64,000 bases of DNA from Kozakia baliensis (lineage in GTDB: Bacteria; Pseudomonadota; Alphaproteobacteria; Acetobacterales; Acetobacteraceae), in contig NZ_CP014674.1 of NCBI RefSeq assembly GCF_001787335.1, positions 2,026,501 through 2,090,500 of the forward strand, read 5' to 3'. The notes beneath the pieces were generated by a model. The model was not told where the DNA came from. It did no database searches and was given only the letters and a program-made list of their open reading frames with translations. The translations under genes and the position numbers were made by a program. Shown here in pieces: positions 1 through 6,449 of the stretch; position 1 is the first letter of the stretch, and the number at the start of each line of letters is the position of its first letter.

Positions 1-12
1 GGAGAAGCAGAG

Positions 13-1161
13 TTGCGGCATGCTCTAAATGGAAGAAATGCCGGAATCGACCTGCTGCGTGGTCTTTCGATATTACTCGTCGTCACCCATCATATCAGCC
101 TGCGCATCCCATTCGGGCAAACGCTTCTCGGGCAGCATCTTCCCGACTTCTTAGTGCGCCTTTTTTCCTTCGATGGGGGAGACGCCGTTGTGATGTTTTT
201 CGTCATCTCCGGATTCCTTATCACGCGGCGCTGTGCGGAGCAGTTCGGCAGCTTGAAGGAGATCGATTGGCGCGCTTTCTATATTCATCGCGCGGGCCGC
301 ATCATACCATGCTTGTTAGCGCTGCTCGCCGTATCCTCATTTCTTGCATTTTACGGACCGGAAGTTTTCCACTTTTGGCGTCCCGATCAATCCGTCGGCG
401 GGGCAGTCGCTTCCGTTTTGACGTTCAGCTTCAACTGGTACGAAGGCCGCACGGGCTGGGCGCCCGCGAATTGGGATGTGTTGTGGTCTTTATCCATTGA
501 AGAGGCGTTTTACTTCGCCTTTCCACTCCTTTGCATCATCGGACCTTGGCCGCGGTGTCTGCTTCTTCTGCTCGTTCTGATCGGACCGCTAGATCATCAT
601 CTCTTACAACACGCAGCGGAGATATGGCAGGAAAAGGCCTATCTGCCCGGCTTCGGTGCCATCGCAACGGGCGTTTTGGCGGCAATGTTGTCGTGGCAGG
701 TGCGGCTTAATGCAAAACTTGCGCGCCTCTCGGTTTTGATAGGCCTTACTTTGGCAGCGATTGAGCTTTTCGATAATGGATTTTTTTGGCGTCGCCTCAA
801 TGATTGGACCATCTGGGCATTGTCTTTTGGAACCGCCGCCATGCTGCTCGGCTTCGATATGCTCGGTCGAAACAGGCAGCCCACGGCACCACGCTATGGC
901 CTTGGGTGGCTGCAACAAGGCGGCAGACTCAGCTACGAAATCTATCTGACACATATGTTCTTCGTTTTGCCCGCCGTTGCGATTTACCAACATCTCGCCA
1001 ACCCACCTATTTGGAGTGGTGTGCTGGTTTATGCCTGCGTGCCGCCCTTATGCTGGTACGCGGCGGCCTTGCTGGCGCGCATATGGTCCCGCCCGATGGC
1101 GCGCCGAATAGATGGAATTATTTTCACGCATCAAGGCACTGGCAAAATTCAAGAAAGCTAA
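13..1161 (+). CDS. Acyltransferase 3 family membrane protein (OafA/YrhL type)
   Basis: Integral membrane O-acyltransferase of the acyltransferase 3 family. These enzymes move acetyl or other acyl groups onto cell-surface sugars or lipids. The N-terminus carries the family hallmark, a first membrane segment beginning IDLLRGLSILLVVTHH, followed by about ten hydrophobic segments to residue 355 and a short polar tail. The length of 382 aa is normal. The start used is TTG at 13, with GGAGAA at 1-6 as a plausible ribosome binding site. The frame is open to the left edge, so a longer form beginning outside the window cannot be excluded. No partner gene shows the acceptor. Family assignment is secure; the substrate is unknown. 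Confidence 0.85.
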   Translation: MRHALNGRNAGIDLLRGLSILLVVTHHISLRIPFGQTLLGQHLPDFLVRLFSFDGGDAVVMFFVISGFLITRRCAEQFGSLKEIDWRAFYIHRAGRIIPCLLALLAVSSFLAFYGPEVFHFWRPDQSVGGAVASVLTFSFNWYEGRTGWAPANWDVLWSLSIEEAFYFAFPLLCIIGPWPRCLLLLLVLIGPLDHHLLQHAAEIWQEKAYLPGFGAIATGVLAAMLSWQVRLNAKLARLSVLIGLTLAAIELFDNGFFWRRLNDWTIWALSFGTAAMLLGFDMLGRNRQPTAPRYGLGWLQQGGRLSYEIYLTHMFFVLPAVAIYQHLANPPIWSGVLVYACVPPLCWYAAALLARIWSRPMARRIDGIIFTHQGTGKIQES

Positions 1162-1259
1162 ATAACAGGTTTTAAAGACGTAAACTTGATGAAAAGCATG
1201 GTTGCTTTCATGATGAGGGCCTTCCCCCCTTACATCTTATTTCATCGGGCCTCTCAAAC

Positions 1260-2306
1260 ATGAAACAACGTGAACTTGGTCGCACTGGCATTTTGGTCAG
1301 TGAGATTTGTCTTGGCACGATGACGTTCGGTCAACAAAACACCGAAGCCGAGGGCCACGCCCAACTCGATCTGGCACGCGACCATGGTATCAATTTCATC
1401 GATACGGCAGAACTCTACTCCATCCCGCCTCGGGCCGAGACATATGGCGCGACGGAGACCATCGTCGGAAGCTGGCTTAAGGCTCGCGGCGGTCGTGAGA
1501 ATCTGATTCTCGCCAGCAAAGTGGTCGGGCGCAGTTCTTTTCCATGGTTTCGCCCAGGCGGTGAGGAAGCACGGCTGACGCCACGCCAAATTCGCTATGC
1601 GCTCGAAAATTCCCTCCGCCGCCTCGGCACGGATTATATCGATCTCTACCAACTTCACTGGCCGGATCGTCAGGTCAATTTGTTCGGCAGCAACGGCACG
1701 ACATTCCGCGACCTACCGAAAACCGACGAAGTGCCGATCGAGGAGACGCTAGGCGTTCTCGGCGATCTCGTTACCGAGGGAAAAATCCGCCATGTCGGCC
1801 TTTCCAACGAGACGGCATGGGGCGTCTCGAAATTTCTGGCGGAATCGAAAACAGGGCTGCCGCGCATCGCTTCCATCCAGAACGCCTATAATCTGCTCAA
1901 CCGAACGTTCGAAATCGGGCTGGCGGAAATAGCGCTGCGTGAAAATGTTGGCTTGTTGGCCTATTCGCCATTGGCGCAAGGTTATCTAACCGGGAAATAT
2001 CTCAACGGTGCACGCCCTGCGGGCGCACGCACGACGCTTTTCGATCGTGGCCAGCGTTATGAAAAACCCGGCGTAGAGAATGCGATCAAAGCCTATCATG
2101 CCTTGGCTCGGGAAGAAGATCTCGACCCAACGAAACTGGCTGTGGCGTTTGTTACGTCTCGCCCGTTCGTGACGTCCAATATCATCGGCGCTACTAGCAT
2201 CGAGCAGTTGGAAACCGTTCTCGGTTCATGCGATCTGGCCATAACGCCTGAATTGGAAGCGAAGATCAACGATATCCATCAAATCTATTCCAACCCTGCT
2301 CCGTAA
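1260..2306 (+). CDS. tas: Aldo/keto reductase, Tas-like
   Basis: NADPH-dependent aldo/keto reductase of about the same length (348 aa) as E. coli Tas and similar along its whole length. Visible features are LGTMTFGQQNTEAEGHAQLD near the N-terminus, the IDTAELYSIPPRAET segment typical of Tas, and the AKR catalytic tetrad at about D48, Y53, K87 and H133. The C-terminal cofactor-binding part contains IIGATSIEQLE. It would reduce carbonyl compounds in the cytoplasm; the natural substrate is not predictable. It is a single gene, transcribed towards the DUF4142 gene and separated from it by a perfect 8-bp inverted repeat. Confidence 0.9.
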   Translation: MKQRELGRTGILVSEICLGTMTFGQQNTEAEGHAQLDLARDHGINFIDTAELYSIPPRAETYGATETIVGSWLKARGGRENLILASKVVGRSSFPWFRPGGEEARLTPRQIRYALENSLRRLGTDYIDLYQLHWPDRQVNLFGSNGTTFRDLPKTDEVPIEETLGVLGDLVTEGKIRHVGLSNETAWGVSKFLAESKTGLPRIASIQNAYNLLNRTFEIGLAEIALRENVGLLAYSPLAQGYLTGKYLNGARPAGARTTLFDRGQRYEKPGVENAIKAYHALAREEDLDPTKLAVAFVTSRPFVTSNIIGATSIEQLETVLGSCDLAITPELEAKINDIHQIYSNPAP

Positions 2307-2317
2307 GGCTGGGAGAT

Positions 2318-2346
2318 ATCTAGCGACCATTTACGGGCCGCTAGAT
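2318..2346. terminator. Inverted repeat between convergent genes
   Basis: ATCTAGCG (2318-2325) and CGCTAGAT (2339-2346) form a perfect 8-bp stem with a 13-nt loop between the tas-like gene and the convergent DUF4142 gene. There is no strong T run on either side, so it is a probable rather than certain bidirectional transcription end. Confidence 0.5.
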
Positions 2347-2358
2347 GAAAGCCGGTCT

Positions 2359-2898
2359 TTATTCAGGAAGCTGCCGCGCCAAGTCGAGATGATGCCGTAA
2401 AGCCGGCTCCGTTTTACCAGCCCACTGTTTCAGGGCGACACTATCCCCGTCCGAAGCATAACGATGGAACAGAGAGACGGCTTCCTGGTGGCCGTCGATC
2501 TGATCTTCGCGATATTGCGCCTCGAACTTCCTGCCATGGAGCGTGCGGAGTTTGTCGAGCAATTCCTGATGCTTACTGTCCAACGCCTGCGGCACTTCGG
2601 CCTGAATATTGGCGCTCATCACCAACGATTTAAGTTCACTGGAAGTCTTGGTGTGATCCGTGACCATTCTGTTGGCGAATGACGCGACCTTTGGACTGAC
2701 ATGTTCTTGCAAAGCAAGTTTGCTCGACTGAATTTCGAACATATCGCTGATAGCGACATTATGAACAAATTCGGAAGCAACAGGCGCAATGCCCATGGCT
2801 TTATTAACCCCACTTTTCTCCGCCATGGACTGCTGAGCATGGCTATAGAAAGGCGCAAAAGAGAGCAAAGAAACCGCTATAATAAATGATTTTTTCAT
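2359..2898 (-). CDS. Exported DUF4142 protein
   Basis: A 179-aa protein with a clear Sec signal peptide (MKKSFIIAVSLLSFAPFYSHA, cleaved around residue 21) followed by a helical DUF4142 domain at roughly residues 40-175. The domain has the family's features: FVHNVAISDMFEIQSSKLAL, then VASFANRMVTDHTKTSSEL, and a C-terminal ALRHHLDLARQL. DUF4142 proteins are periplasmic or membrane-associated and often linked to stress, but no biochemical function is established. GGAG seven bases before ATG supports the start. It lies in a minus-strand run with two small stress-like genes, behind a strikingly AT-rich leader. Confidence 0.85.
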   Translation of the reverse strand: MKKSFIIAVSLLSFAPFYSHAQQSMAEKSGVNKAMGIAPVASEFVHNVAISDMFEIQSSKLALQEHVSPKVASFANRMVTDHTKTSSELKSLVMSANIQAEVPQALDSKHQELLDKLRTLHGRKFEAQYREDQIDGHQEAVSLFHRYASDGDSVALKQWAGKTEPALRHHLDLARQLPE

Positions 2899-2998
2899 GA
2901 CTAATCTCCAAACTTATATTTAAAACTTAATATTCGTGTAGAGTTTCTATTAATATTATTGTTTATTTATAAAATACCGAGAAATAAAAACAATTTCT
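2899..2998 (-). promoter_or_regulatory. AT-rich leader of the DUF4142 gene
   Basis: This 100-bp gap is far richer in A+T than the rest of the window, with runs such as TTTATAAATAAACAATAAT on the minus strand. A weak A/T stem (GAGAAA 2979-2984 with TTTCTC 2994-2999) directly follows the stop of the upstream 154-codon gene. It probably holds the end of that transcript and the promoter of the DUF4142 gene. I cannot assign exact -35 and -10 boxes. Confidence 0.4.
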
Positions 2999-3463
2999 CT
3001 AAAAAAGGGTCACTTGAGGAGGAAGATGCTCGATACCGCTCATGGTAAAAGCAAGTTCGGAAACCGTTTCGCCGAATGCAGCAGCCTCGGACAGAGAGGC
3101 GCGTGTGAAAAGCCTTACTGGCATATGCTCCACCAAAACGCGCCGTGCGACTTCCTCCAATTCAGGCGTTGCAAGAACCGTAACGGTCGTGGCTTCCGGA
3201 GGCGCTAGGGCGCTTTCGGGCAGAGAGTCGCAGCGGGAGAGATGCGAGTTGCGCCCATCGTCATTGTCATACAATCCAGCCCAAAGCTTTTCCCCGTGTG
3301 ATGCTTCGGTTTCGCTATACGTAACTTCGTCAGGGTCTTGTTTCAGTGTCTTCTCACAATAGCGGATGCAGGCTGACGGAATGTGAGAAGCAACGAGATC
3401 CTCCACCGCCGCCTGGGCATGACGCGCATTATCGAAAATCGCGATGAAAGTGGTGGAAGCCAT
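2999..3463 (-). CDS. Small stress-type protein, paralogue of the gene at 3619-3990
   Basis: A 154-aa soluble protein. The N-terminus (TTFIAIFDNARHAQAAVEDL) matches the pattern of the next gene (ATIAIFPDAKSAQSAVDDL): a beta strand followed by a helix with A-x-A-V-x-D-L. This resembles the fold of the general stress protein 17M/YflT group, but the match is weak and no function can be assigned. The second half (TVTVLATPELEEVARRVL) may be a second copy of the same small domain. The AAGGAG box six bases before ATG is strong. No signal peptide or membrane segment is visible. Confidence 0.7.
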   Translation of the reverse strand: MASTTFIAIFDNARHAQAAVEDLVASHIPSACIRYCEKTLKQDPDEVTYSETEASHGEKLWAGLYDNDDGRNSHLSRCDSLPESALAPPEATTVTVLATPELEEVARRVLVEHMPVRLFTRASLSEAAAFGETVSELAFTMSGIEHLPPQVTLF

Positions 3464-3618
3464 GAGCGTCTCCTTGCTTTTGGCTTACCCGCCTGCTCTG
3501 GAGCGATCATCAGGCGGATAAGATTTCGGGAGCATGCCACCACGCCCCTAAAACCTTATCCTTTCAGCATGACAAAAGTTTTATTTCTTATACATTTCGA
3601 ATTGTGACGAGCGCGGCA

Positions 3619-3990
3619 TCAATCCACTCGTTTCTCAACATGCAGCGGCGGATGAAAGCTCAACACGCCATCGATATCGTGCCGCTTTGCTTCGTCAGCG
3701 AAAATAGCAACGATCACGCCGCCATCTTTAATGGCGTTGTCATAGCGATGGTGAAATTCGTCATAGGCTTTCTCGGTTTCTCGCCCACCGGTCAGCCAAT
3801 TCCAAAAGCCTTTATGCTGCCGCAACTTAAGCTGGTTATCCGGCGTCATGGCCTCTTTTACCGAGCGATCCGGCCGGACGGCATATTGCTTCACATCTTC
3901 CGGCGAAATGTCTCGGCTCAGCAAATCATCTACCGCGGATTGAGCGCTTTTTGCGTCTGGAAAAATCGCGATCGTCGCTTCTCTGGTCAT
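3619..3990 (-). CDS. Small stress-type protein, paralogue of the gene at 2999-3463
   Basis: A 123-aa soluble protein with the same N-terminal pattern as its downstream neighbour. It looks like a single alpha/beta domain: a first strand, a helix, a linker with WNWLTGGRETEKAYDEFHHRYDNAI, then a second hydrophobic strand GGVIVAIFAD. The pattern is seen in proteins related to general stress protein 17M, but I do not recognise a named family with certainty. GAGGAG about seven bases before ATG fixes the start. It is 155 bp upstream of the 154-aa gene; that gap contains a 7-bp inverted repeat (CCGCCTG 3489-3495, CAGGCGG 3511-3517). Confidence 0.7.
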   Translation of the reverse strand: MTREATIAIFPDAKSAQSAVDDLLSRDISPEDVKQYAVRPDRSVKEAMTPDNQLKLRQHKGFWNWLTGGRETEKAYDEFHHRYDNAIKDGGVIVAIFADEAKRHDIDGVLSFHPPLHVEKRVD

Positions 3991-4164
3991 TAAACTCTCC
4001 TCTTGAAGGAAATTTCCAGAAGCCGTTTCTTTTCGCGTGCGCCTACTCAGGAAATGGAAGCAAGAGCGAAAACGGCATCCGGCTCAGTTCTTCTGCGCGC
4101 GTCGATAGGTCGGGAGACGCGCATTCCCCGGGAAAACAACGAATAGACTAGGCCGAAAGATCGG

Positions 4165-5820
4165 TCAGCGCACCCAAACGTGAGAAAACAGCATGTGATC
4201 GAGCGGCGTGTAGAAATAATTGCCGAGCCTTCTGGAGACGAAATCAACGTAACGCATCTGGATCAGCGGTGCGATCGCGCTGGCTTGCATGGCCATGATG
4301 CCAGCCTGTTGCCAGAGCGTGGCGGCTTGAGTCGGGTCGAGCGTGGCCTCCGCCTGTCGCATGATTTTTTGCAGGGCAGCGTCGCAATAGCCTGAAGCGT
4401 TGGTCGAGCTATCGGAATGCGGATGGTAGTTATCGCACCCCAGCAAATCGTCCAGAAAAGTCGAAGGCGATGGATAATCCGCGAACCAATAGGCCAGACT
4501 AATCTGCACATGATTGTCGGAATTACGCGCGTAGCTTTCCGCATTAGCCGGAGCCATGGGGCGTACGCTGGCATGAAAACCCATGGCCTGAAGCATATTA
4601 CGCAGATAAACCCCCATGCCGACGCCGATCGCCTGATTAGGCACGATGAGCGTGATGTTGCTCCCGGCGCGACCGCTTTGGCGCACCCATTCGCGCGCGC
4701 GTTCGAAATTCGGCCCTTGCCATGTCGGAGCAGGTGCCCCCTGACCGTAAAGGCAGGGAATATCCGCGCCCGGCAAACCATGCGGGACGATCTGACAAAG
4801 CGGCTCGGCGATGGCGCTACCGCCATAGAGGATCGTCATGGCGTGACGGTCCACCGCTTCGTTGATGGCGCGCCTCACCAATTCAGAATCGAACGGTGGC
4901 TCATGAATATTCATCGCCATGTAATACAGACCGAAAAGCGGTTGGATATGTACCTGGGCCGTATAATGGCTACCGAGTTCACCCAGCCGGTCCTGCGGTT
5001 TGGTGTCCAGCATCCAATCATAGCGCCCCTGCTCGACCGCCGTGATCTGCGCCTCATCCGAAAGGCCGAAATCATATTCGATACGATCGACGTAGCCGTC
5101 CGTCTGCGCTTCGGGGTTCCAGACGTGGAAGTAGGGGTTACGCTCTAAAACCATGCGGTGATTAGCGTCATAGCTCTCGATGCGATACGGGCCAGTGCCG
5201 GGAACGGGCACATTGCCGACATCGTGCGGCGGTGCATCGGCAGGCAGAATCACCGCATGTGGGAAGGCGAGTTTTTGCAAAAACTCCCCATCTGGATGCG
5301 TCAGATGGAAGGTAATCCGCCGTGTGGCTTCGTCTCCCTCCACACCGGGAAGCGTGCAACGAGATGGATCGTCGAGGCATTCCTTCGCTCCGGCGATCCC
5401 GCCATAAAACGAAGCGGCCGTGGGGCTTCCCGCGATGTAGATGCGACGCATCGTGGCCACGACATCCGCAACCCGCACCGGGCGCCCATCGGAAAAACGA
5501 ATGCCATGCCGTAAGGTGAAGCGCCAGGTCAGACCATCCGGACTGACCTCCGGCAGGGCTTCGGCCAGATCGGGCACCACATCCAGCCCCGCCTTGCCTT
5601 CCGCTTGGCGAAAAGTCAGCAACCCGTCATAGGCGTTGACGAAAAGCTGGAGATATTGGCTGGTATAATTGATCTGCGGATCGAGCGTGCCGCCTGCCGC
5701 ATCCGCCGTCAGATGCAGGGTACCGCCACGATGCGGGCTGCCAAGCGTCTGGCCATCCCATATCGCGGCGTGAGCAGTTCCAATCCCGAAACAGGCGATG
5801 AATGCGGCAAGGCGGCGCAT
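4165..5820 (-). CDS. ABC transporter substrate-binding protein, family 5 (peptide/nickel type)
   Basis: Periplasmic solute-binding protein of the SBP_bac_5 family (551 aa), which bind oligopeptides, nickel complexes or similar ligands for ABC importers. It has a signal peptide (MRRLAAFIACFGIGTAHA). Family features include GGTLHLTADAAGGTLDPQ at the mature N-terminus, FTLRHGIRFSDGRPVRVADV near residue 100, and VPGTGPYRIESYD near residue 210. ATG at 5818-5820 directly follows the TGA of the SCO-like gene, so translation is likely coupled. No permease or ATPase lies nearby, so its transporter is either encoded elsewhere or it acts alone. Ligand unknown. Confidence 0.85.
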   Translation of the reverse strand: MRRLAAFIACFGIGTAHAAIWDGQTLGSPHRGGTLHLTADAAGGTLDPQINYTSQYLQLFVNAYDGLLTFRQAEGKAGLDVVPDLAEALPEVSPDGLTWRFTLRHGIRFSDGRPVRVADVVATMRRIYIAGSPTAASFYGGIAGAKECLDDPSRCTLPGVEGDEATRRITFHLTHPDGEFLQKLAFPHAVILPADAPPHDVGNVPVPGTGPYRIESYDANHRMVLERNPYFHVWNPEAQTDGYVDRIEYDFGLSDEAQITAVEQGRYDWMLDTKPQDRLGELGSHYTAQVHIQPLFGLYYMAMNIHEPPFDSELVRRAINEAVDRHAMTILYGGSAIAEPLCQIVPHGLPGADIPCLYGQGAPAPTWQGPNFERAREWVRQSGRAGSNITLIVPNQAIGVGMGVYLRNMLQAMGFHASVRPMAPANAESYARNSDNHVQISLAYWFADYPSPSTFLDDLLGCDNYHPHSDSSTNASGYCDAALQKIMRQAEATLDPTQAATLWQQAGIMAMQASAIAPLIQMRYVDFVSRRLGNYFYTPLDHMLFSHVWVR

Positions 5821-6447
5821 TCAGTCGTGATGCGCCAATTGGTGTATCCGCTCCACGAGCTCAGACGTGCTGACCGTCATATCAACGGTTCCGGCATAAT
5901 GGCCACGCGGGTCCATAATGACGATATGCGGTGCGGGCGTATGATACTCCGTGCCGTCGGGCGCTTTTGTCATCTCGATCGGTGCATGGAACTCTTTGGC
6001 GACGGCGCTCACCATATTCGGGGAGGCTGTGAGCGGCACCACATCCTTGCCCAAAGGCAACACATAGTCTTGCAACTGGGCGGATTCGTCATGGCGCGGA
6101 TCGAGCGTGACGGCCAGCGGCGCCAGGCGGATACCGTCATGGCTGAGTTCAACCTTGGCATCGCTCATGGTCTTGAAAACCGGGCCACAAAGGTTGGTCG
6201 GGCAATGCGTGTCGAAAAACCACATCAACACCCAAGAACCGTGGAAATCCCCTTCCGTGACCGTCCCTTCGCCCAGCGCGGTCAGGCGATATGTCCCGCC
6301 AACTTCATTCCCCTGGCTGGACAATGAATTGCCATAACGCAACGAGAGTCGATAGCCGCTCCAACCCAGCGCCATCGCCAAAATCACGACGACGATAAGC
6401 AGACGCGTGCTGGTCCAGGGGCTGCCTCTTTGCATTCTTTCTCTCAT
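5821..6447 (-). CDS. SCO1/SenC-like thioredoxin-fold protein with an atypical metal site
   Basis: Membrane-anchored (hydrophobic segment about residues 14-33) thioredoxin-fold protein of 208 aa similar to SCO1/SenC, which deliver copper to cytochrome oxidase. The fold is shown by GSWVLMWFFDTHCPTNLCGP, VTLDPRHDESAQLQDYVLPL and HIVIMDPRGHYAGTVD. The canonical SCO motif is C-x3-C; here the two cysteines are C-P-T-N-L-C, four residues apart. The copper-ligand histidine cannot be placed cleanly: YHTPAPHI offers two candidates. It may be a thiol-disulfide protein rather than a copper chaperone. It begins three bases after polA ends and abuts the binding-protein gene. ATG at 6447 or 6435 are both possible. 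Confidence 0.75.
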   Translation of the reverse strand: MRERMQRGSPWTSTRLLIVVVILAMALGWSGYRLSLRYGNSLSSQGNEVGGTYRLTALGEGTVTEGDFHGSWVLMWFFDTHCPTNLCGPVFKTMSDAKVELSHDGIRLAPLAVTLDPRHDESAQLQDYVLPLGKDVVPLTASPNMVSAVAKEFHAPIEMTKAPDGTEYHTPAPHIVIMDPRGHYAGTVDMTVSTSELVERIHQLAHHD

Positions 6448-6449
6448 AT

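Noticed and set aside
1188-1212. Stem-loop after the acyltransferase gene (ATGAAAAGCA...TGCTTTCAT) as a terminator
   Set aside because: A/T-rich, bulged and not followed by a T run.
3489-3517. CCGCCTG/CAGGCGG inverted repeat between the two stress paralogues as an operator or riboswitch
   Set aside because: No further structure, no T run, and no known riboswitch pattern.
4097-4122. GCGCGTC/GACGCGC hairpin after the binding-protein gene as a terminator
   Set aside because: Perfect 7-bp stem but no T run on the minus strand; kept as a possibility only.
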